Shown here in pieces: positions 45,401-53,665 of a stretch of DNA of 64,000 nt. The notes beneath the pieces are model-generated. The model was not told where the DNA came from. It did not search any database and worked only from the letters and a program-made list of their open reading frames with translations. Position 1 is the stretch's first letter; each line of letters begins with the position of its first letter. The stretch spans positions 1,177,051 through 1,241,050 of the forward strand of contig NZ_CP124862.1 of NCBI RefSeq assembly GCF_030013905.1, read 5' to 3'. The position numbers and the translations under genes are program-made. Origin of the DNA: Petroclostridium sp. X23. GTDB lineage: Bacteria > Bacillota > Clostridia > SK-Y3.

Positions 45401-48400
45401 AAAGGACTGTTATATAAAATCTGTGGGAGCATGTCCAGTATCAGTTCTTCCTCTCCTGCTTTAAGTCCCAGATATTTAGATTCAACCTGACTCCGTGTCC
45501 ATGCCAGTTCAAAGGCACGCAGAACGGATGCCATATCTTGATATTTTTGTGCCATTCTGACAATCTCTTCATACTTATCACTGATTCCGGTCACATATGC
45601 AATACGGGCCGTTTGACCCGGCTCAATTCTCACTCTGCAGCGCAGACTCATGATCGGGTCGAGTACAGGGCCTACCGTATCGGTGAGCGGTTGATCAACA
45701 TCCATCACAATAGGATTTGAAAGATCCCTGCCTCTGCCGATAAACTTTGCGCGGTCGGTCTCATATTGTATGCCGCCTACCGTCTCCCCATCTATGGCAA
45801 CAGCATGGACAGCCCATGTGGTATTTTTCCCTTCTTCTCTTGGTCTTCTGTTTGCCAGCAAACAATTATACTCAGGTATAAACTCTGTTCTCACAAACAA
45901 ATTACTGAATGCGGGATGCGCAACATCTGATGACTGTGGCGCCAATACCACCTCAAAGTAACTTGTTACTTCCAGCACCCGGGTATGTTCACTATGATTG
46001 GTAAGCGAGATCCGCCGGATCTCCGCACTATCTTCAGGTGAAACAACTACTTCCGTATGTGTATCTATATTGCCGTCTTTGCGCATAAATTCCGCTTTGT
46101 CTGATGAAAACACCACCTTGTATTTTTCTGTTTCATCATAATATGGCGCATAAGTTGCCGACCATACATTATTCGAATTAATATTTTGTATATAGAAGAA
46201 TGTACCGTAATTATCCCGTTGAAGTTCCTCCCTCCATCTGGAGACAGCCGTACCATGATGTCTGCTGTACCCCGACCCACGATCGGTAATCAGCACCGAA
46301 TACTCACCATTAGATAATATGTGTGCATTGGGCAGAGGATTTGCCGGTTGTTCATAAACACGTACAACGTCTTCATGGTGCTGTTCAACTAACTTAAACG
46401 GTTCTATTTTTTCCTTATATTCTTTTGTCATAATTACCCGGGTAGGCACTCTTTCTTGCAGCAGCAATTCCGCCGACTTAACCATCGGATCGGCATGAAA
46501 TCTTTGCTGCATGATATTATTATTCAAATAATTTACCAGCGCGATTAAACTCATCCCCTGATGATGTACCATAAAGCTTTTTACAGTACTGCTTATTTGA
46601 CTGCGCATCATTCTTTCAGGCGTATAATCAATTGCCTCATACAAACCATAGGGACCATCCACACCTTCTTTTTGGAGCTGCCTAATATTTCCTATCGCTC
46701 CCGCCGGATCAACCATGAGCGCCATCACTGTAGCATAGGGCGCTACTACCATATCGTTTGATAGTCCGCGTTTCAGTCCCAGTTCGGGAACGCCAAAGGC
46801 CTTATATTGATAGTTTAATCCAATGTCAAAGGCATAATATCCGGACTCCGATGTTCCCCAGGGTACTTGACGCTGCCTGCCATATTTCTTCTGGCTTTCT
46901 ATTACGAATCTGTATGTCTCATCCCACAATGTATTCTTATAATTTTTCATAATTAACAGAGGCATCAAATATTCAAACATGGTGCCTGTCCATGATACCA
47001 ATCCTTTATATCCTCCCGCGGAAGTAAGATTACGTCCCAGCCTATGCCAATGCTTTTGGTCAATTTCACCCCTGGCAATGGCGATATAACTTGCCTGACG
47101 CGCTTCCGAAGCAAAGAGGTCATAATATGATTTTGTAAGCTGCTCTTCTTCGACATTATAACCTATAGAAAACAACTGACGCTTTTTATCAAACAAAGGC
47201 ACAAACTTCATCTCGCTAATCAGCAACTCAATACGGCCAACAAGTTCACAGTAAAATTTGTAAACATCATCGATAGTCTTACTTGCTTTCATAATGCTTT
47301 CTTTAAGAGCTCTTACCCAATGCAGTATTTCTTCATGCTGACCGGTTTTCTTCTTAGTTGATTCAAGCCCACTCATGGCATCCTTAAGTTTGACTTCAAT
47401 GTCCGGGTAGACCGCATATAATCCTGAAAGTGTAGCTTGCTGCTCAAGCGCCGCCAATACATCCTTGATCGCCCTTGCAGGCTTCGCATAAACGCCTTTT
47501 TCCTCCTGTATGGCTTCAGGCATAGCGTCAAGAAACCCTATCCAAGGTACAAGTTCATTTATATCTTTGATAAATGATGCAATCATATGATTTATTTTAT
47601 AGTGCCATTCTAGTCCATTTTGATTTTCGTTATCTGCTAGCTTACTTATATTTTTACTTAATTGGTGCAAAACGCTATTCCATTTGGCAAGCGAAATATT
47701 TTTCTCTTGTGCAGTTTCATGCAGAAATCGGGTGTCAACATCAAGCCCTTCTTTTTCATCCATTAGAAGCATCATCGTATCTTCCAGGCCAACGGCTAGA
47801 GAAAAATGTACCAATGGCTTACTTAAGTATTCTTCTATTCCTTGCCTGAGCACCATTAAATAACCAATAAAGTTACCGCTGTCAACCGTAGAGATATATC
47901 TTGGCCTTAATATCTCAAGCGTACGGGTATCATACCAATTATATAGATGCCCCTTCCATTTTTCCAGCTTTTCAATGCTATGCAATATCTTATCCAGTTT
48001 GTCCCCAAGCTCAAGCATTCCGATATAACCCAAGTCTCGTGCAGCCAGTATCGAAATCAACAGGAACCCGATATTTGTAGGTGACGTTCTATGTGCTGCG
48101 CCATTAGGGGGATCTTCCTGATAATTATCCGGAGGTAAATAATGGTCCTCTTCCGTTACAAAATCTTCAAAATATCTCCATGTTTTACGGGCAAGTTTTC
48201 GTAATTCCCGGCCATCTGCGCTGGATAGTTCAATCTGTTGCTCTTTATCCATACTGCTTATGTTATATGCAACCACCGGAGAGATGCCCCAAACGCAGAA
48301 TAGCAATACTGCTGCAAGCCATGCGGAAGAGTCCTGTAAAATAGCTATCACCGGAACCAATGCGGCAATCAAAACACCTATCCACATCCTCCTCCAAAAG

Positions 48401-51267
48401 CTTAGCACATCATTTTTCAAACGCTTTTCCGCATCAGCCGCCGTCACCCATTCAAGCGTGTTTTTCTTGGAAATAAATACTCTATACAATGTTCTAACAA
48501 TGGCATCTATCATTAAATATGCCTGATAAGGCAAAAATATAAATAAGAGTACTACTTGATAAAAAACCGCTTTAAAACCGTAAATAATGGTACAGTATCT
48601 TTTTTCTCTGCAAAATTGAAAATTTTTCGCTAAAGCCGAATCGACTGAAGCTGTAATTAATGTAAACGCGACTGCTAATAAACCAAAAAACAGCCATAAC
48701 CAACGGCTGCCCGGCAGTACACCAAAAGAGAAAATCAGCAGGCAAATCACCGCAGGCGCAATTAGGCTTCTTCTTAAATTATCAAATATCTTCCACCTCG
48801 AGATGATGGAAAGCGGATTTTTTAACAGCTCTCCGTTCCTATTCCTGATAGACCCTTTGAGCCACGGCATAAGCTGCCAATCCCCTCTCACCCAACGGTG
48901 AAGCCGTGCCGTATAAGCATTGTAACGTGAAGGATACCCGTCCACAAAGTCTATATCGGTTACCAATCCTGTTCTTACATAAGAGCCTTCTAATAAGTCA
49001 TGGCTCAGCACCGTATTTTCGGGAATGGCATCCTTTAATACCTCTTCAAAAATATTTAAATCATATATTCCCTTTCCGGTAAATATACCTTCACCAAATA
49101 AGTCCTGGTATACGTCGGATACAGCCGTTGTATACGGGTCTACGCCGCCTTCACCCGCAAAAATCCGGGAAAAGAAGGTCTTGTTCGCACTTACGATATC
49201 TACATTAATACGAGGCTGAAGCAGGCCATATCCTTCGGTAACAACACCTGCATCCTTATCCAGTATCGCACGATTGAGCGGATGGTATAAAGTGCCTATC
49301 AGCTTTCTCGCTGCGTCTTTCGGTAGATTGGTATCAGCATCCAATGTAATGACATATTTTATGGGCATGATTTGTGATAAATTACTTGATATCACGGAGA
49401 AGGTTGTATTATGCGCACCTTTGAGCAGTGCATTAAACTCCATCAAAGCTCCTCTCTTACGCTCCCAACCCATCCATTTTTTTTGTACATCGTTATACTG
49501 TCTATGCCTATGAAAATAATAAAAAATATTATGTCCATTTGCATATTTTTCATTTAATTTTTTAATTCCTAAAAGTGCCGTATCAATTATTTCATCTTCT
49601 CCGCGTAGTTCTTTCTCATTGGAATCTTTAAAGTCTCCTACCAAAGAGAAGTAAAGATGCTTCTCCCGATTAGCCAGATAATATACTTCCAATTGGCCTA
49701 TCAGTTCTTTCACACGTTCCTTATTAGGAATCAAGGTGGGAATGACTACCATAGATGCAGCATCCTCCGGAATACCTCCCAATAATTCAAGCTTTGGCAG
49801 CATGACCGGATTGGAGAAGTGCGTAGACATCCAATTTATAATAGACACAGCTATATCACTGGCAGGGATTATTACAATCAATCCGGTTAAAATGCTCACT
49901 CCTGCTTTGCCACCCGATGCCGTATATGCATAATAAACCAATACACCTGTTATAACCAAAGTACTGAGAAAAATCGAACCCAAATATGTAAATGCGGGAT
50001 GATTTTGAAAAAATTCTAGTAACTTATTAAGTCCGGCGGCCTTATAACCGATTTTATCTCTTAAAGTCTTTTTACCTTTTCCGATTAAGTAATATCCGAT
50101 GTGTTTTATTCTTATTTCTTTATCATCTCTAACTTCTGCCATTTGAGCACATTCAACTGCTTTTTTTGCAACTTGAATCTCATTAATATTGGATTTAATA
50201 GATAATTTTTCCACATTGTGCCGGTAATAGTCTCTGGAAGCAAAGTCCATTTGCGAATATATACCGGCAGGGTCTTCTCGAAGAAGCTTTTCTACCGGAC
50301 TCAATATTTCGAAAATTCCTGACCAATCTAATGTTGAAACCAATCTCAAGCTGGTAATAGAGTTTCCTATAGAAACTTGGCGCATTGCCTGCTGCTGATG
50401 TTCCAAATGCGTGATGTATTCAGCATCCATACCATTCTCAGCCAATTTTTCATCGATGCATTTAATAATAGACACCATCTGGATGCCTTGCTTTTTTAAT
50501 CTTTTTAACAGGTGTTCTGCAAACGAAGGATTCATCTCTTTCATTCCTTGCAGCTTGCCTCTTAGAAATTCAGCAGTATTATCGTTATCTTCTTGCATTC
50601 TGGATAATACATGGCTAGCAAGTTCTTCCGATTGTATAAATTCATTTTGAGACTTTATGAGTTTCTCACAAATACGTCTTATATTTTCTACAAGAGCAAT
50701 TCGAACCATCACGGCTACTGCCCAAAGCTCAGCACTGGATAAAATATTCTGGGATTGGTATGCCTCTATAAAACTAATGAGGGTCTTCTCATCGAATCTT
50801 CCATCGGTATGTGCAACGATTTCATGTGCAACAGCATATATTCTTGGATATCCTCTTAAAGCCCCCTCTTTCAACACAGGCAGCTGCAGATAGTATTTTT
50901 TATTTAGATTTTGTCGTATCTCTTTTATTTGCTGTTCAATGATATAATAATTATCAAGCAGCCATTCCGCTGCAGGTGCTACCGTCTTATTATCTTTTAA
51001 ATCATCATTTAACTTTTTATAGGCCGATGTAATCAATGTAAAATTATCATTCATCCTTGTAATCAGCCATGTAACAGATATTGAATTTTGGGTAACTGTA
51101 TGATTTCTGGCAATCTCTCTTGCATGCTGTTCCAATTCTTCCGGATTCAGCAGTGCGTCTTGAATATCACCCACCTCGCCATTCTTTTTTAAAAATAATT
51201 TATATATTAATAGCAAAGTGATTACAATCATTGTAATGATATATATCATAATAAATGTTTTTTCCAT
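42484..51267 (-). CDS. Giant cyclic beta-1,2-glucan synthase (NdvB/Cgs-like, GT84-GH94)
   Basis: About 2927 residues, the largest gene of the window. Order: one N-terminal helix (5-25), a helical region, several membrane helices with a GT84 glycosyltransferase core containing ITLDADTNLPKDAARKL (about 650) and VRGDWQLMPWL (about 835), more membrane helices (about 870-1060), a glucoamylase-like cyclisation region (about 1080-1650), then two beta-sandwich plus GH94 phosphorylase-like modules, the last with FRDQLQDVMATVYV (about 2480) and the catalytic Asp in MGSGDWNDGM (about 2605). It makes and trims cyclic glucans from UDP-glucose. The second ATG (51267) has better ribosome-site spacing than 51279. 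Confidence 0.9.
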   Translation of the reverse strand: MEKTFIMIYIITMIVITLLLIYKLFLKKNGEVGDIQDALLNPEELEQHAREIARNHTVTQNSISVTWLITRMNDNFTLITSAYKKLNDDLKDNKTVAPAAEWLLDNYYIIEQQIKEIRQNLNKKYYLQLPVLKEGALRGYPRIYAVAHEIVAHTDGRFDEKTLISFIEAYQSQNILSSAELWAVAVMVRIALVENIRRICEKLIKSQNEFIQSEELASHVLSRMQEDNDNTAEFLRGKLQGMKEMNPSFAEHLLKRLKKQGIQMVSIIKCIDEKLAENGMDAEYITHLEHQQQAMRQVSIGNSITSLRLVSTLDWSGIFEILSPVEKLLREDPAGIYSQMDFASRDYYRHNVEKLSIKSNINEIQVAKKAVECAQMAEVRDDKEIRIKHIGYYLIGKGKKTLRDKIGYKAAGLNKLLEFFQNHPAFTYLGSIFLSTLVITGVLVYYAYTASGGKAGVSILTGLIVIIPASDIAVSIINWMSTHFSNPVMLPKLELLGGIPEDAASMVVIPTLIPNKERVKELIGQLEVYYLANREKHLYFSLVGDFKDSNEKELRGEDEIIDTALLGIKKLNEKYANGHNIFYYFHRHRQYNDVQKKWMGWERKRGALMEFNALLKGAHNTTFSVISSNLSQIMPIKYVITLDADTNLPKDAARKLIGTLYHPLNRAILDKDAGVVTEGYGLLQPRINVDIVSANKTFFSRIFAGEGGVDPYTTAVSDVYQDLFGEGIFTGKGIYDLNIFEEVLKDAIPENTVLSHDLLEGSYVRTGLVTDIDFVDGYPSRYNAYTARLHRWVRGDWQLMPWLKGSIRNRNGELLKNPLSIISRWKIFDNLRRSLIAPAVICLLIFSFGVLPGSRWLWLFFGLLAVAFTLITASVDSALAKNFQFCREKRYCTIIYGFKAVFYQVVLLFIFLPYQAYLMIDAIVRTLYRVFISKKNTLEWVTAADAEKRLKNDVLSFWRRMWIGVLIAALVPVIAILQDSSAWLAAVLLFCVWGISPVVAYNISSMDKEQQIELSSADGRELRKLARKTWRYFEDFVTEEDHYLPPDNYQEDPPNGAAHRTSPTNIGFLLISILAARDLGYIGMLELGDKLDKILHSIEKLEKWKGHLYNWYDTRTLEILRPRYISTVDSGNFIGYLMVLRQGIEEYLSKPLVHFSLAVGLEDTMMLLMDEKEGLDVDTRFLHETAQEKNISLAKWNSVLHQLSKNISKLADNENQNGLEWHYKINHMIASFIKDINELVPWIGFLDAMPEAIQEEKGVYAKPARAIKDVLAALEQQATLSGLYAVYPDIEVKLKDAMSGLESTKKKTGQHEEILHWVRALKESIMKASKTIDDVYKFYCELVGRIELLISEMKFVPLFDKKRQLFSIGYNVEEEQLTKSYYDLFASEARQASYIAIARGEIDQKHWHRLGRNLTSAGGYKGLVSWTGTMFEYLMPLLIMKNYKNTLWDETYRFVIESQKKYGRQRQVPWGTSESGYYAFDIGLNYQYKAFGVPELGLKRGLSNDMVVAPYATVMALMVDPAGAIGNIRQLQKEGVDGPYGLYEAIDYTPERMMRSQISSTVKSFMVHHQGMSLIALVNYLNNNIMQQRFHADPMVKSAELLLQERVPTRVIMTKEYKEKIEPFKLVEQHHEDVVRVYEQPANPLPNAHILSNGEYSVLITDRGSGYSRHHGTAVSRWREELQRDNYGTFFYIQNINSNNVWSATYAPYYDETEKYKVVFSSDKAEFMRKDGNIDTHTEVVVSPEDSAEIRRISLTNHSEHTRVLEVTSYFEVVLAPQSSDVAHPAFSNLFVRTEFIPEYNCLLANRRPREEGKNTTWAVHAVAIDGETVGGIQYETDRAKFIGRGRDLSNPIVMDVDQPLTDTVGPVLDPIMSLRCRVRIEPGQTARIAYVTGISDKYEEIVRMAQKYQDMASVLRAFELAWTRSQVESKYLGLKAGEEELILDMLPQILYNSPLRRQSEDVIQRNVKGQTGLWAYGISGDIPIILVSIKDTDEIEIVHQLLKAHEYWRVKGFHVDIVILNEDEGSYTQPLQDMLRDIISISHARDLQDKPGGVFIRPGRTMPEKDRTLLMTVARMIFKADAGTLAEQIKLNQDEYSLPVVLQKKQESPEYGHQKLEVPELVYYNGWGGFTQDGKEYIIQLKENQMTPAPWINVISNECFGILATEAGGGYTWAENSRENKLTPWSNDPVRDPAGEAFYLRDEDSGEYWSVTPLPIREQEPYKITHGYGYTIYEHISHGIHQQLTVFVPKEESVKICIVNLKNISNNRRNISATYYIRPVLGVSDQSTAPYITTNVHRQTGALLIENKYNSDYPGRIVFMDASVAERTYTGDRSEFIGEFGDLQTPIAMKREKLSNKTGAAYDPCAAMQVHIGVEANEEKKVVFMLGQSKDLNEIMTISTKYRDAIEAEKALQSIKDFWSGILGAVKVTTPDHSMDLMLNGWLVYQTISCRIWSRSAFYQSGGAYGFRDQLQDVMATVYVLPELAHTQILRHAEHQFVEGDVQHWWHPVVSEVGGADKGIRTKFSDDLVWLPFVTADYIENTEDSSILDIEVPYIEDELLGEEVDERYNIPLISEEKSSVYEHCVRAVDRALKFGEHGIPLMGSGDWNDGMSTVGNKGRGESVWLGWFLFTTLIRFIPICEARQDFERAKRYKDISTEIMDSIEKNAWDGSWYRRAYFDDGTPMGSVRNTECKIDSLAQSWSVISGAGREKRSKEAMEALEHYLIKRDEGLIMLLTPPFDKGDLKPGYIKGYVPGVRENGGQYTHAAIWVVLAFAKMGHGDKAWELFNMINPVNHARTPIEAARYKVEPYVMAADVYAVHPHIGRGGWTWYTGAAGWMYRVGIEHILGLKKRGEGLIIDPCIPREWEQYSMEYKYKEAKYIINIKNPDRVSKGVKSVKVDGTLIGNHIIQLKSEKHEYHVEVIMGI

Positions 51268-51403
51268 CGTATTCCCCATTCCTTACTTTTTATGATTTTA
51301 AAATCGTTTATTTTAGATAAACTATAATACAGCGTCTTTTGGGTATTCTATAAAATATCATACCCATATTATCCATTTTTCATAAGTATTCGCTTTTTTC
51401 AGC

Positions 51404-51454
51404 ATAAATAAAACCGGAATATAACACATCGTGTTATATTCCGGTTTTATTTAT
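51404..51454 (-). terminator. Terminator of the amidohydrolase gene
   Basis: A perfect 24-bp stem with a 3-nt loop; its outer arms supply the A-run and T-run. It lies 70 bp past the stop codon and isolates the cyclic-glucan synthase gene. Confidence 0.9.
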
Positions 51455-51524
51455 CTGCTCATATGTACATTATAAGCTTTAAAACTAAAAGCTTTAATCT
51501 GAAAACAATATGGGTACTCCCCAT

Positions 51525-52313
51525 TCAATTCGAAAGATGAAGGAACTCATACGTATTCTTCCATAGAATCTTTTCCCGTTCCTCTTCATTTAAATCAAGT
51601 TTCATAAATCTTTGTAATTCATCCTTATGGGAAGTGATAGGGAAATCTGTTCCAAACAATATTCGATCCACACCGTGTCCCTTAATAATTTCCACAGCTT
51701 CTTCAGAGCTCAGGCGCCAAAGAGCACTGGAAGTGTCCATATAAATATTCTCTCCAACCAAATGTTCCTTTACTTCATCCCATCTGGAATACCCCCCCAA
51801 ATGCGCAGCTACTACTTTCAAGTTTGGGAATCTATTTATAATATTTTTTAGTTTTATTGGCTTTGATGAATGATAATTTTCATCACCCATATGAAGGAGT
51901 ATCGGAAGCTTATCACCGATAGCTTCATAAAGCGGATACATTCTGGGCTCATCTACGTCAAATCCTTGAAACTCGGGATGCAGTTTTATTCCCTTTAAAC
52001 CAAGCGTTTGAATTCTCTCCATCTCTTTTTCAATGTTTTCATAATCCGGATGCAATGTCCCAAATCCAATAATATGCTCATTAGTCATAGATGCAATCCA
52101 GCTATTGACGTTCTCCACTTGTCCGGGACGAGTGGCTGTGGAATGAATCACCAGCTTTTCTACCTTTGCTTTTGAAGCACTCTTCAAAAGATCATCTTTT
52201 TTCCCTCGACAAGGCATGGGAATCCCATAATACTCTCCCAAATTTCTAACAGCCTTTTCTTCTACCGCATCAGGAAATATATGTGCATGAAAATCTATAA
52301 TTCTATACGCCAT
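51525..52313 (-). CDS. Amidohydrolase-2-type metal-dependent hydrolase
   Basis: A 262-residue TIM-barrel protein. The start at 52313 (MAYRIIDFHAHIFPD) follows AAGGGTGG; a GTG three codons upstream is in frame. Metal ligands are HAH (about 10-12), a His in KLHPEFQGF (about 135), VVAAHLGG (about 172) and FGTDFPI (about 223). Relatives include decarboxylases and uronate-type hydrolases (ACMSD family). The substrate is unknown. It is a single-gene transcript. Confidence 0.85.
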   Translation of the reverse strand: MAYRIIDFHAHIFPDAVEEKAVRNLGEYYGIPMPCRGKKDDLLKSASKAKVEKLVIHSTATRPGQVENVNSWIASMTNEHIIGFGTLHPDYENIEKEMERIQTLGLKGIKLHPEFQGFDVDEPRMYPLYEAIGDKLPILLHMGDENYHSSKPIKLKNIINRFPNLKVVAAHLGGYSRWDEVKEHLVGENIYMDTSSALWRLSSEEAVEIIKGHGVDRILFGTDFPITSHKDELQRFMKLDLNEEEREKILWKNTYEFLHLSN

Positions 52314-52322
52314 GATGTCCAC

Positions 52323-52539
52323 CCTTTCGATCGGTTTATTCTTATGTTAAATGTTGAATACATTAAAAATTTTACTTAGAATATATTGTTTTGGTGAGGA
52401 GAGTATAAGACTCCCCACTTAATAACCATTATAATAAAACGAGTATACCATTGTCTCGATGCGAAATCAACAAAAAACCATTCTTATTCTTTGAATATGT
52501 TGGTAAATATGCTCTTCTTTTAATATTATCCAATACATC
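52323..52539. other. Gap before azlC
   Basis: Contains a short CTCCCCACT repeat unit around 52400-52420 and otherwise AT-rich DNA. I see no T-box motif, leader peptide or other known element upstream of azlC. Confidence 0.4.
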
Positions 52540-52568
52540 TTGACCCACCATATCAAGTGCGCTATAAT
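52540..52568 (+). promoter_or_regulatory. Promoter of azlCD
   Basis: TTGACC at 52540, a 17-nt spacer, TATAAT at 52563. The start codon is 72 bp further on. Confidence 0.75.
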
Positions 52569-52639
52569 ATATCTAAATGTGCAGTATACAATACATAGTA
52601 GTAATATAAATTAAGCATTAATAACTATTGGAGGTATTC

Positions 52640-53341
52640 ATGAATAACGATTATATTAAAGGGGCAAAAGGCGCCCTGCCTATTATTCTGGGTTACTTGC
52701 CAATTGGGTTTGCATTTGGCGTGCTGGCATCACAACAAAACTTAACCATCATAGACATCTTTTCCATGTCTCTTTTTGTTTACGCAGGCTCTTCTCAATT
52801 CATAGCTGCCGCAATGTTTGCATCCGGCGCAACTGCTATGAATATTATCTTGACAACATTCTTGGTTAACTTGCGTCATATGCTGATGAGTGCTTCTCTC
52901 GCTCCGTACGTTAAACATATTCCATCTCAGGTTCAATCGCTGATTTCTTTTGGCATTACTGATGAAACTTATGCTGTTAGCGTGACAAAAGTTAGAGAGG
53001 AACAATGTTCTGCAAAATATTTTATAGGGTTACATGCTGCATCACAAACCAGCTGGATTGCCAGCACTGTTCTAGGGGGTATTCTGGGTAATTTCATACC
53101 GGATCCTACACGCTGGGGCATAGATTTTGCTTTATCCGCAATGTTTATTGGCCTGCTTCTTATGCAAATGAAAAGTCATAAAGATTTGTTGGTTTCTGTT
53201 TGTGCCGGCGGAATATCACTGCTAATTGCCATAGGTGTTGAAGGAAGCTGGAATATTATTATTGCTACACTGCTAGCAGCAACGATTGGAGTGAGTATTG
53301 ATATATGGAACGAAAAATTATCCTTGTCATTATCGGAATGA
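52640..53341 (+). CDS. azlC: Branched-chain amino acid exporter, large subunit
   Basis: A 233-residue membrane protein. The start at 52640 (MNNDYIKG) follows TTGGAGG. The family signature GYLPIGFAFGVLASQ (about 16) and YAGSSQFIAAAMF (about 48) fit AzlC, as do about seven hydrophobic helices. With AzlD it forms an exporter for leucine, isoleucine and valine or their analogues. It overlaps azlD by 37 bp. Confidence 0.93.
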   Translation: MNNDYIKGAKGALPIILGYLPIGFAFGVLASQQNLTIIDIFSMSLFVYAGSSQFIAAAMFASGATAMNIILTTFLVNLRHMLMSASLAPYVKHIPSQVQSLISFGITDETYAVSVTKVREEQCSAKYFIGLHAASQTSWIASTVLGGILGNFIPDPTRWGIDFALSAMFIGLLLMQMKSHKDLLVSVCAGGISLLIAIGVEGSWNIIIATLLAATIGVSIDIWNEKLSLSLSE

Positions 53342-53625
53342 GTCTAGTCACATATATTCCCAGGATGTTGCCCATGGTAGTGTTATCAAAATTCAAACTG
53401 CCGCCGCTGTTTCTTAAGTGGCTGAGATATATCCCTGTTGCCGTATTATCCGCGCTCCTGGTTCCCGGAATACTGCTTTCGGATAATAAATTTTCATTCG
53501 GATTAGAAAATAACGCACTGTTAGCATCTATTCCCTGCATTCTGGTGGCAGCAAAAACAAAAAACCTGTTTCTTACTGTATTAGTAGGAATCATTAGTAT
53601 GTTTTTGCTTAAGATGATAGGGTAA
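53305..53625 (+). CDS. azlD: Branched-chain amino acid exporter, small subunit
   Basis: A 106-residue protein with three or four membrane helices and the AzlD opening YIPRMLPMVVLSKFKLPP, followed by LRYIPVAVLSALLVP. The ATG at 53305 lies inside azlC and lacks a strong ribosome site, consistent with translational coupling. Confidence 0.9.
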   Translation: MERKIILVIIGMSLVTYIPRMLPMVVLSKFKLPPLFLKWLRYIPVAVLSALLVPGILLSDNKFSFGLENNALLASIPCILVAAKTKNLFLTVLVGIISMFLLKMIG

Positions 53626-53629
53626 AAAT

Positions 53630-53654
53630 GGAACGGTACGGAGCCGTTCCCTAC
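53630..53654. repeat. Family C hairpin repeat, copy 3
   Basis: GGAACGGTACGGAGCCGTTC and CCTAC; the reverse reads GTAGGGAACGGCTCCGTACC. It matches the two copies at 3788 and 3864. It lies between the convergent azlD and GGDEF-EAL genes and may double as a terminator. Confidence 0.65.
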
Positions 53655-53665
53655 ATTGTAATATT

